From Protonemura montana (taxonomy: Eukaryota; Arthropoda; Insecta; Plecoptera; Nemouridae): DNA of 64,000 bases. The notes under the pieces are model-generated. The model did no database searches and had not been told where the DNA came from. It was given only the letters and a program-made list of their open reading frames with translations. Each line of letters begins with the position of its first letter. Position 1 is the stretch's first letter. Shown here piece by piece: positions 55,028 to 64,000 of the stretch. The position numbers were made by a program, and so were the translations under genes. The stretch spans positions 1,116,001 through 1,180,000 of the forward strand of contig OX387607.1 of assembly GCA_947568835.1 (NCBI GenBank), read 5' to 3'.

Positions 55028-58000
55028 ATGGGACGCCTTCAACACGAGAGCAGCAACATGGAGGAACATTTCCCGCCCATGAAAGACAAGATGGAGTCGT
55101 CGCTTCATTGTTTGGGTGAGTCTTTCAATGCTTTGTCATTCCTCTTCATTTCGCAAAACCTGCTACAAACATTGGTTTTATATTCCTCTCGTGTTGGCTA
55201 GTTTATTTAATTTCTGGTAACCTGCGTTTCTTTCTTCAAAAGATTAGACCTTTAGACAATCATTTAGTCAATCCGATCTCCACCTGTCGCGGGTGTTGCT
55301 CTAACCAATTGAGCTACTTTGACCCCGATCTCCACCTGTCGCGGGTGTTGCTCTAACCAATTGAGCTACTTGGACCCTGATCTCCACCTGTCGCGGGTGT
55401 TGCTCTAACCAATTGAGCTACTTGGGCACTGGCTTTTTGAGAGGATTTCAATGTTTTTGATGAGAATGACAGTTCTCCATGGAGTAGAACCAAGAGGCTG
55501 TGAATACTCACAGTCACTCTGATTCTAGTGACGCTATATCACGTCACAACCTGTCAAACTCAAATAACTCCAACTTGACGTTGGACGCGTTTTATTTAGT
55601 TAAAATATTATTTAACTTGCATCAATTTTGAGACGGTTGTAGTGTTCATAATAATAAAAAAGCGTTTTTTTGCTTCTTAAAGACCCTCCCTTGCCGTGAA
55701 GTTTTTCCTCAAGTAACTTGTTTTTGAGAGTGCAAACGTTCCATTTGTTCCGATGCTTTGTTTTAAAGAACAACAATTCGTCACGTCCTGCCAAACTTCC
55801 GAAGCATCATCCCGGGTTTTCTATCTGTTCCAACAGATTTGATTTCTTATTTCAATTGAACACACGACCTTGTATCTTTCACCATCGTAAGGAAACATAG
55901 CACCACTTGTAGCCAAGACTTGGATCCTAATTTTGGAAAGGGTTTTTTCAATTGAGAACTCTCGTTCCACGAATGGAGATTCCATCATCCTTCATCACCT
56001 GTTGCCTTGCTCTCCAGTACTTTGCCAGTCTCCTCCCCTGTTTGTATCGTTGAAGTAGTCTGAGACACAGCGTGCTTTTTTGTCATCATTTAGGCTCATT
56101 TCAATTCCTGGGGCTGCCCCAATCGACTACTGAATTTAACAAAATTTAAATTGTGTTTTCTCCTTTCATATTGCCGAACAACATTTAACGATGACATATG
56201 TTTTATTATTAGAAACACAAAAAACCTCTCAGAAATTGGTGATCTTGGTTTTACTCCTTGGAGATTCGTCGTTCTCATCAAATTCACTAAAATCCTCTCC
56301 AAAGTAAGTCTTCTGTCCAAGTAGCTCAATTGGTTAGAGGAACACCCGTGACAGGTGGAGATCGAGATTCCAGTCCCCGTTGGATCATCCATTTTTTAGA
56401 GGTTATTAGTGTTCTTAATAAAAACAATACTTTGCCCATTGCAAGCATCGAGTCACCGAGCTTAAATGGATGTGAATAGAATCAGAGTGACTGTGACCAT
56501 GCACGGTCTCTTGGTCATTCACCCGTCATTCGTATTCGACGCATTTAAATCCTCTTGAAAAGCTCTTGTCCTATTAGCTCAGTTGGATGTTTGAGCAACA
56601 CCAAGACTAGACGGACCGGGTTCGAGACTTCGACCAGCCACTAATTTATGTTGGGTTAATTATGTTCCTAACAATAAACTACCCCGGGGACCAATTGCGA
56701 GCAATTGCATCAATTTTGAATTCCACAATCAAATTACTGAAGCTGGTTATTGATTCGAGTGTATCTCTGTTCGTTGCAGGCCCCGCCGAGATTGAGTCTA
56801 CTTCGACGCCGAGACTTCGACGCCGAGACTCCGACGCCGAGACTTCGACGCCGAGACTCGCCCGCGTTTCTCGTCGCTATCGGAATCGGGACACGGGCGC
56901 GTAATCCGTTACCTCGGTCGGCCGGGATGTTTGCGTTCAACGTCAGCTAAGTGGTCTAGGGTTAGCGCTACAAGGCCTCACACAAACAAACACACACACA
57001 CACAACCAGTTAGGCAACAGGTATCTACAGGTAGCAGTCATCCACGAGCCAACGGGTCCACGAGCAACGAGTCTTCATCTTCTGCATGGCATGTGGGCAC
57101 CGCATGGTTGCATGGCATGGGGGCATGGCATGGCATGGGGACTCAGCTAAAGGGTGGGAGCGCTAGGTTAGGGCGTCGTGTTTTCTTAATGGTGGGTCGT
57201 ATGCAGGGGATAAGTAAGGGAAAGCCCAAGTAGATCCCCTGTTCCATCGCGACGAGTGGGGTAACTGGCCTACGGGTGGGAGTAGGAAACTTAGCTCGGC
57301 AGGAGGCCTGCTGGTGGGGTTAGGGCAGGTGGAGGATATCGGGGATCCCGGGGCCCAACAGTTATAAATGGGAGGGTTTTTGTTAGGAGTAGGGCGTCGT
57401 GGGAGGCATTGCGGCGGTCGGGAATAGCCCAGTAGTATACCGTCCCTCTACGACGAGGAGGGTTTGCTGGCCTCGGGGTGGGTTAGGCCGTCGAGTCAAC
57501 GAGTCTTCGAGTCTTCGAGCATCCATCAACGCCGTTCTCTACTCTAGGTCCCGAGGGTCAATGGCTTGCCTTCCCTCTTGGGTGTTCTCGGGAGGGTTTC
57601 GTACTAGGGAGGGTCGTGCTCGAACGTGTCCTGGAGGCAAGGGGGGATGATTGACGTCAAGCGATCCTCTTGTCTAATCACTCAGACACGATGGAGGGGA
57701 ACAGGACCATCAGGATGGTCACCAATGGGTTGGTGGGTAGCTACTTTAGCCGCAAGACAGAAGGTCTGCTTCGGCCAGCGTAGGGTGGGGTAACGTTACG
57801 GCTTGGGGTAGTTTTACAGCTAAGTCCGCGTCTTCGAGCTCCCAGCTTCCAGCGTCAGCTTCGAGATTCACCAAAGTTACTTTCCAGCCTTTCAGGTCAG
57901 CGATCGCATCTACGCCGAGGATCACGCCGGGAGACGCAGCAGGAGCCGGAGGAAGAACGTCACAAGATAGCTCACACACACACACACTCACTCACTCACA

Positions 58001-61000
58001 CTAGAAGCGCTAATCCTACGACCTCTTTCCTCAGCGTTCATTACGATCTCGCTTCGGTACCGTGATTAGTCTTGCGTTTATTCTGCGTTTATTCTGCGTT
58101 TTTGATGCGTTTATACTGCGTTTATACTGCCTTTTTACTGCGTTTATTCTGCGTTTTTGATGCGTTTTTAATGCGTATATTCTGCGTTTATTCTGCGTTT
58201 TTGATGCGTTTTTACTGCGTTTATTCTGCGTTTTTGATGCGTTTTTACTGCGTTTATTCTGCGTTTACTCTGCGATTTTACTGCGATTTTACTGCGTTTA
58301 TGCTGCCGGCCCGTATAGCTGGCACGATCTGAACTGGAGGAATCGTGGTGGGAACGAGAGTTTGGAATCAGGAACTGTTGTGGTTGTCAAGTGTGAGATT
58401 GTAACAACTGTTCTGCCTTTAAATGTTCCTGTTTGTGTCAATGTTTGTGTTCCTGTTTGTGTCAATGTTTGTGTTCCTGTTTGTGTTAATGTTTGTGTCA
58501 ATGTTTGTGTCAATTTTTGTGACAATTTTTGCGACTGTTTTTGATTTTGTACCTGACTATACTAATTGCGTTTGATGTTATTTTTACAATTGCGTTCTGT
58601 TTCACTAACTTGTGTTCTTGTAATCCATGTCGCAGGAACCTAATGACGGAGCCTTTACCTTTCAGCGTCTGATAATCAAATGCCAGGCAATAACAAACAC
58701 TTTTTTGATTTCATTGTTGCGAACGTCAAGTGTCTCCGTGAACAATGAACTCGACTGGCCGATTTTTGCATCAGCTCCATGGCTACCAACTGGATCATCA
58801 TCTCGGCAACAAAGATGGAACGGAGTGTAGAAGAGGGTTCTGGTTCGACTCCCAGTACCTGGCCAGTCGCCACGGCAACAAAGATGGAACGCAGTTTAGA
58901 AGAGGGTTCTGGTTCGACTCCCAGTACCTAGCCAGTCGCCACGGCAACAAAGGTGAGCCAACAAATAAACATTACAAATTATTAAACAAGTTGAGTCGAG
59001 ACCGATGAAGCACTCTTGACTAGATTTACATAATAACCGTTGTTTGCTTCGGGAATATTTTGAAACTCTGTGCATCTCTTCCCGGTGAAATTTGTCAGCC
59101 AGCAACGTTTGTTTTATTTTTGTCCTTTGATTTCCAGCTGACCGCACGAGGCTACAGAATCTGCGCCCGTAACACTTGTCGCTCGAGACCGAAACGAAGA
59201 ATGAAGATCGACATGCTGCTCGACTGACCGATGGTTAGCCAAGATTTGATCGGCATTTTCCACAATAAATCCGCTGCAGGAATCGATTCTTCCAACTTAC
59301 CAGTGGTGTAGTCCTACATTATTTTGTTTTGGGTATACGCTGGGTTATCAGGCTGTGAGTTCCAAATGCCGTGGTCATCACTAGGTTAGGTACTGGATGG
59401 GGGTGATGTTTCTAATTCTTTACCTTTAGTCTATTCACTAGTTTATAATTCATAGATAGTTAATTCCTATCAACACTAAAACTACTACTTGGTGTTGGGG
59501 TAGCTGCAATCGCGCTTTCCTCGGGTGGGTTGAATGAGTACGTTGACTGCTTGGAAAAACCATTGCATACCCATCCAGATCATACGAACCGCTATTATAC
59601 ACGGACTACCCACTTTTCAGAATAAACGTTGCTTTTCCAGTTTTTATAGTGCAGGTTGTAGGGAGATTAAGAATTGTCGTTGCAAAACGCATTTTAAAGT
59701 TTTGCAAAGTGTTTTTACTGGGCGTATACCATGTAATTTTTTTGGGTATACGCTCGGTGTCGAAACGTTTTTTTGGGTATACGGCTAATACCCGCGTACA
59801 CCCTCGACTGCACCACTGCAACTTACCTTGCACTGAACGAGTCCGTCCGTTGTGCTTTGCTAGTTTAAATTTCGCGTCTGCCCATCCCAGTGGCGTTGCA
59901 AGCCACTGTCGATCGTGACTAACGTGTTTCTGGTTTTGTCTGCAGTCGGCGGTTGTCATTCACGATTGAAGAAAGTGACGGTGAAGACCTCGAGGAACCT
60001 GAGCCCCCAGGCTTCCCCCGCGACAAGTGTCGTACGATGGAATATATTCGACAACAAAACTACAGGTACGCAACTGCATGGACGTAAAGCTCCCTGCTCC
60101 AAACCGTCACTTGGATTGTAAGCTGATATTTTAATTCGACATGTACATCAACTGAGAGCGTACACAACTACCCTCTAGAAACTTTGTTCCCATTCGTGGA
60201 ATCGACCCACAGTTGTTAGCTTACGAGGCACATACTCATGGACTTGGCCACAAAAAGTTGTTGCTAGTAACCGTCTAGCGGGAACATAATTGATGAACGG
60301 TTTGTCGTGTTGGAAACACCGGTTCTCGTTAGATCACCAAAGTTAAGCAACACTGCGCTGAGTCAGGTATTGGATGGGTGACCATCATACACATGACCAG
60401 TTCTGTTCGGGAGAGAGGTTGGAGGGATGAAAGTTAAGCAACACTACGCTGGGTCAGGTATTGGATGGGTGACCATCTTACACATGAGCAGTTTGTTCGG
60501 GAGAGAGGTTAGAGGGATGAAAGTTAAGCAACACTGCGCTGGGTCAGGTATTGGATGGGTGACCATCATACACATGGACCAGTAATGTTCGGGAGAGAGG
60601 TTAGAGGGATGAAAGTTAAGCAACACTGCGCTGGGTCAGGTATTGGATGGGTGACCATCATACACATGACCAGTTCTGTTCGGGAGAGAGGTTAGAGGGA
60701 TGAAAGTTAAGCAACACTGCGCTGGGTTAGGTATTGGATGGGTGATCATCATACACATGACCAGTTCAGTTTGGGAGAGAGGTTAGAGGGATGAAAGTTA
60801 AGCAACACTGCGCTGGGTCAGGTATTGGATGGGTGACCATCATACACATGACCAGTTCTGTTCGGGAGAGAGGTTAGAGGGATGAAAGTTAAGCAACACT
60901 GCGCTGGGTCAGGTATTGGATGGGTGACCATCATACACATGACCAGTTCTGTTCGGGAGAGATTTTGGAGGGATGAAAGTTAAGCAACACTGCGCTGGGT

Positions 61001-61681
61001 CAGGTATTGGATGGGTGACCATCATACACATGACCAGTTCTGTTCGGGAGAGAGGTTGGAGGGATGAAAGTTAAGCAACACTGCGCTGGGTCAGGTATTG
61101 GATGGGTGACTATCATACACATGACCATGGTTCTGTTCGGGAGAGAGGTTGGAGGGATGAAAGTTAAGCAACACTGCGCTGGGTCAGGTATTGGATGGGT
61201 GACCATCATACACATGACCAGTTCTGTTCGGGAGAGAGGTTGGAGGGATGAAAGTTAAGACAGCAACTTCACTCGCCTTGCTTATCAACCTCTCGTCAGC
61301 ATGGATTTGTGGAGGAATCCTGTTGTTTGCGTTGCACCATCCTTCGGAAGGGACGTTAAGCCGGTGGTCCCCTTGGTCTTCGACAGGAGTAGGCTACGTG
61401 CCGGCACCGGGTTTCCCCTCCTCCCTTCTAGGCTAGGTTAGGTTCATCATCCACTCATTCACCGACGCCATCAGACCAGTGCTGCATGGCACGTTGTCAA
61501 AACAGTGCGTCGTTAAACACCGCAAATAATAATATTAACATAGATGTGTTGCCTAATCTGCGGCCTTTCTTTTCACGCAGGTTTCCACTCTGCCTTGGTT
61601 TGGATGGAAAGCTGTCCGCGGTGGGACGTAATCCGATCTCCTACCAGCGTCATCGAGACGTCTCTACAGCAGCGTCGATAG
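55028..61681 (+). CDS. Unidentified spliced gene, 102-codon preferred model
   Basis: Exons with good splice signals: leader ending 54625 (GTAAGT), 55026-55115 (TTTTTCAG/GTGAGT), 59946-60065 (CTGCAG/GTACGC), 61581-61683 (ACGCAG/GTAAGT), and a last exon from 62370. Two frames stay open. The preferred one starts at ATG 55028 (MGRLQHESSNMEEHFPPMKD), continues RLKKVTVKTSRNLSPQAS and FHSALVWMESCPRWDVIRSP, and stops at 61679-61681; it has the higher G/C at third codon positions. The alternative starts at ATG 54606 (MSLKLFR), reads LSFTIEESDGEDLEEPEPP and enters the last exon. Composition is S/P/T-rich with SP sites, suggesting a regulatory phosphoprotein, which fits the E2F promoter. I do not recognise the family. 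Confidence 0.45.
55271..55660 (-). mobile_element. tRNA-derived SINE-like element with triplicated head
   Basis: The tRNA-like head segment (CCGATCTCCACCTGTCGCGG through TTGAGCTACTTGGAC) is repeated three times at 52-bp spacing (about 55273, 55325, 55376) before the normal core and the GTTGTAGTGTTCATAATAAT end. It lies in the first large intron of the unidentified gene, about 155 bp past the donor. Confidence 0.8.
56200..56680 (+). mobile_element. Diverged tRNA-derived SINE-like copies
   Basis: A plus-strand head with AGCTCAATTGGTTAGAGGAA near 56325 is followed by a second, more diverged unit (TATTAGCTCAGTTGGATG, GGTTCGAGACTTCGACC) near 56572-56640. The second keeps an A-box and a B-box but otherwise differs from the common family. 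Confidence 0.6.
56795..56872 (+). repeat. 15-bp-type CGACGCCGAGACT minisatellite
   Basis: Four to five copies of a CG-rich unit (TTCGACGCCGAGAC) are present. It stays open on both strands as arginine-rich peptides because of periodicity. Confidence 0.75.
56990..57740. other. GC-rich block of foreign composition
   Basis: After a CA repeat, about 700 bp is G-rich on the plus strand, with GGCATGGCATGGGG iterations (57100-57140), GGTGGGG runs and many GTCGT strings. It differs strongly from the AT-rich introns around it and adjoins the protease-like relic to its right, so it may be part of the same retroelement. No intact ORF is present. Confidence 0.35.
57746..57991 (-). pseudogene. Possible retropepsin-like relic of a retroelement
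   Basis: The minus frame contains PGVILGVDAIADLKGWKVTL followed by an acidic stretch and LPQAVTLPHP. The ILG-x-D motif is typical of the C-terminal half of retroviral-type aspartic proteases in LTR elements. The catalytic D-T/S-G triplet is not seen and the frame is short, so it would be a fragment. The call rests on one motif. Confidence 0.25.
58060..58305 (+). repeat. TGCGTTT-based tandem tract
   Basis: Irregular repeats of CTGCGTTTATT and GATGCGTTTTTA with periods near 12-13 bp are spread over about 245 bp. The tract is open on the plus strand only because of its composition. Confidence 0.8.
58420..58535 (+). repeat. GTGTCAATGTTT minisatellite
   Basis: Alternating GTGTCAATGTTT and GTGTTCCTGTTT units of 12 bp, about eight copies, decaying to GTGACAATTTTT. 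The period is a multiple of 3, so an open valine/cysteine-rich frame results. Confidence 0.8.
58805..58953 (+). repeat. 69-bp tandem duplication with B-box-like motif
   Basis: GGCAACAAAGATGGAACG recurs at 58805 and 58874, with a third start at 58943 that ends at once in GGTGAGC. Each full unit contains GGTTCGACTCC, a perfect pol III B-box. The period is 23 codons and the plus frame is open through it. Confidence 0.85.
59301..59818. mobile_element. hAT-like MITE, 518 bp (copy B), perfect 8-bp duplication
   Basis: Ends CAGTGGTGTAGTC and GACTGCACCACTG are inverted. Identical CAACTTAC octamers flank it at 59293-59300 and 59819-59826. The body matches the copy at 11437-11958 over its length with scattered differences. 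It lies in the intron just before the exon at 59946, about 120 bp from the acceptor. No transposase ORF. Confidence 0.93.
60296..61545 (+). mobile_element. 5S-derived SINE array: head, about ten units, tail
   Basis: This is the longest array of the family: full head at 60296, about ten 91-bp units, then the tail from about 61250 to the AATAATAATATTAAC tract. A run of adjacent units shares GAGGTTAGAGGG in place of GAGGTTGGAGGG, so the block was duplicated locally. The tail ends about 40 bp before the exon acceptor at 61580. Confidence 0.92.
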
Positions 61682-61885
61682 ATGTAAGTCGGCATGCGAG
61701 CCTTCCAATACAAGTCCGTAATCTCTCGCCCTAGAATTGGCTTTTCAAAGACGTAACGCGTCAAAAACTGGATCCATTTTGTCTCCGTCTAAGAGATATA
61801 ATCCACGGGTTCATGACCAACGAACAAAGCTAATGATTGTTTTTAGACTCATGTCTACTTGATGTAAACTTAGCACTTGTTTTAA

Positions 61886-62220
61886 CAAAAACTATTTCAA
61901 CTGGGTTTTCAATGCTAAGTGAAGAACAACTGAATTTCCCAACGTTTCGTAACTTGTACCTGTTACTTGATCAAGGGTAAGTGCAGTCCTGACAATACAC
62001 AATACATTAGTTTTTTAGTTATTGACCCTGATTATTTTATTTAGATGCATTTAGGAAGCTTGAACTTGGTAATTGTTATAATTTTATGTGGTTCTTTTGT
62101 TATTGGAAAATTGTCAGGACTGCTCTAACCCTTGATAAAGTAACGGGTACAAGTTACGAAACGTCGGGAAATCAAGTTGTCCTTTACTAAGCTTTCACAC
62201 CCCATTTCAAATAGTTTTTC
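61886..62220. mobile_element. Fold-back element, 111-bp arms
   Basis: Arms at about 61886-61996 and 62110-62220 are inverted copies (AACGTTTCGTAACTTGTACC against GGTACAAGTTACGAAACGT; CAGTCCTGACAAT against ATTGTCAGGACTG). The spacer of about 113 bp is AT-rich. No ORF. It lies in the last intron of the unidentified gene. Confidence 0.85.
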
Positions 62221-62369
62221 TACATAGCTAATGTTTTCCCAAGTTTGAAAACTGGTTTTGCGCAATTTTTCCCGAGTAAACGTAGCTGTCCGGAGCATGT
62301 TTTACTGAGTGCAAGAGTCGTCATGTACCTGGCAATGAGTCTAATGCGACTTTATTCTGTTGTCTTCAG

Positions 62370-62452
62370 GTGAACTCCACGAGTCGCTGCTGGAAGCCGA
62401 TGCATCTTGGCTTCCTCCGACGAGACCTTGCTTCAAGCCCTGGAAATTGTAG
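62370..62452 (+). other. Candidate last exon of the unidentified gene
   Basis: After TGTCTTCAG the sequence is open in two frames. The frame reading ELHESLLEADASWLPP then CFKPWKL stop (TAG 62450-62452) has strong codon character. To join it to the preferred frame of the previous exon a weak donor (C/GTCGAT at 61674) would be needed; the strong donor at 61684 gives a different frame (VNSTSRCWKPMHLG) with a later stop. Confidence 0.4.
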
Positions 62453-64000
62453 CAAGAACGCTCTGTGAGAGTTTTATCAGGCGTCTGAGGAAACATGGGG
62501 CAACTTTTGTTAGATAGATAACATCTTTCATTGCTTGCTTTGTGGGGCTTAACGTCACGTCAGTTCAGAGGCTGTTCAAGTCTCGAGTTCGGGAAATATT
62601 CATAATTATTGATTAATTTGTGTGACATGAGAGAAGTTGAGAAAAATTTGGGGACAAGGCCATTGTTGTTAGACTTCCTGTCCAAGTTTTGGATTGTTGT
62701 AGGTTCTTTCTAGAGGTGTATCGTTCTTCACGGTTAGATTGGTTCGGTACCGAACCGTAGTAGGTTTGTTAGGTTTGTTAGGTTTGTTAGGTTTGTTAGG
62801 TTTTGGTGTCGAATGGTTGTTTCTTTGTCGCTTTGTCCATCGTTGAGGGTCGCTGGAATTAGGTTAATTTGATCTTCTAGTTTTCATGTCCATATTTTTT
62901 TGTCTCCTCTCATGTTGCGTTTTTCTCTTAGCTCGCCTTACGCCTAGAACATTTTGTAATATTGTGGTCAATAGAGCCAACATAAAATCATAGCAGATAG
63001 AGTCATAAGGGGAGAGTAGGATTTCCTCAGATGCTTTGAGATTCATGTGACCAAATTTACAAGCCATAGGACTTTATCGCTCGCCTGCATAATGTTCCTG
63101 TTTGCACCCGTGAGGCCCGCCTCGGACGTTCGTTTTTCATGGTTTTCGCGCGTCTTAAGTTAAGCTAATGCTGGGCGATTGATTATAATCTCCACAAAAT
63201 ACAGATTATAATCGGCCATGACCACTGACCTCACGGAACAAACGCTTGGAAATATCAAATGAATCACTCTCACAGTTGGCAAGATTTACGTAAACACAAA
63301 CACGTAAATAGTAATTCAGATATTGTTAAAGCATTTGAATTGTATTTGATGGCAGTGTTATTGTCATTCTATATATTGTGTTGTGATATAAAAATTTACA
63401 ACCCTATAGCCTTTTGATTGGGATCCCTGGATGAAAAGAAATTTCACGAATTTGCGGTGCTTGTAAATCTGGAATTCCTGTAACTTCCACTTCCAAATTT
63501 TCCTTCCGCCTTAAGGTACCTCAGTATGATATTATTATTGCACATTAAGTTACTCAAGGTAGCAAGAAATCGTATATGTGTTGGGAATTAGACGCCGTTT
63601 AACCCCTTCAGAAAATCCTGCCCAGATTTTCCTTCGGCCTAAAGGTACCTTTAGGTACCTCTGTATGTTCTTTTAATTGTACAAGATTGTTTAGTTGGAC
63701 CGGGTTTTCGTCTGGTAGTTACAGCTGGTTCAGACATTCACGCTTTTCTGGTATGTTTATTATTTTAGTCGTAATTGTGTTCATTAAGTGCATTCTCAGT
63801 TTATAAGTAATTTTTGTGTGTTTTGATGTGATTTATTTTATTTTGAGCCTAGATTTAAATTGTTTTTGTATTTCTTTTAATTACTCGCAATATTTTTCAT
63901 TTCTTTATGGCCTTAAATTACATGGTCCATTGCTGGGTTTCTGATTGGCTTAGCGGGCATGATAGTAGCCTCCTAAGGGGTGTTTAAATGTCAACCATGT
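62453..64000. other. Right flank, no further gene
   Basis: Contains a GTTAGGTTT tract (about five units, 62758-62802) and unique AT-rich DNA. The text CCTTAAGGTACCTCAGTATG near 63510 and TAAAGGTACCTTTAGGTACC near 63640 forms a loose local repeat. No coding signal was recognised. Confidence 0.4.

Noticed and set aside
56662..56950. Arginine-rich plus and minus frames near 56.8 kb
   Set aside because: They are generated by the CGACGCCGAGACT minisatellite.
58072..58544. Plus-strand frames rich in LRLFCVYSAF and NVCVPVCV
   Set aside because: Both come from short tandem repeats (TGCGTTT-type and GTGTCAATGTTT) with no other coding signal.

Overview
This window is animal nuclear DNA. Genes are split by GT-AG introns, coding sequence is sparse, and SINEs, MITE-like elements and tandem arrays fill most of the space. 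Three points suggest an arthropod or a close invertebrate relative. There is a (TTAGG)n tract near 16.7 kb. The head of the commonest SINE resembles an arthropod-type 5S rRNA. The window also has an ITPK1 gene, which I believe fruit fly lacks, so a non-insect arthropod is possible. The species cannot be named from this sequence.

Four gene loci were reconstructed by splicing. (1) At 1683-3326, minus strand, two consecutive exons encode the N-terminal ubiquitin-like/RA-like domain of an ASPP-family protein (TP53BP2/PPP1R13B type); the rest of the gene runs off the left edge and its start codon was not found. (2) At 38530-46719, minus strand, there is a complete seven-exon ITPK1 gene of 395 codons; every splice phase fits and the metal-binding residues are visible. 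(3) At 49986-51080, plus strand, there is a complete two-exon EMC3 gene of 257 codons. (4) From about 54.4 to 62.4 kb, plus strand, an unidentified spliced gene begins behind a promoter-like block with a consensus E2F site; its reading frame is not settled. A 47-codon small ORF lies at 25.84 kb, and a possible retroelement protease relic lies at 57.75-57.99 kb.

The repeats form several layers. A 5S-rRNA-derived SINE family occurs at about eight sites, usually as 3-10 tandem 91-bp partial heads followed by one shared tail. A tRNA-derived SINE-like family has target-site duplications that fix its ends at three sites. Two hAT-like MITE families are present, one with copies at 11.4 and 59.3 kb and one 67 bp long inside an ITPK1 intron. 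There are also two large fold-back elements, at 15.75-16.17 and 61.89-62.22 kb, and a further dispersed family that is nested with them. Tandem arrays include a 92-bp unit (4.5-5.5 kb), a 16-bp unit (9.5-9.8 kb), a 20-bp unit (13.1-13.8 kb), a 7-bp GGGCACY array of about 1 kb (19.2-20.2 kb) and a 41-bp satellite of about 2.4 kb with a 19-monomer higher-order repeat (28.1-30.5 kb).

The left third (1-33 kb) is mostly repeats around the ASPP exons and their presumed upstream introns. The region 33.3-38.5 kb is relatively repeat-poor and holds a promoter-like block on the minus strand. The region 38.5-51.4 kb is gene-dense. The region 51.4-64 kb holds the unidentified gene with heavily repeat-filled introns. 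There is no sign of an operon, CRISPR array, prophage or other prokaryotic feature.
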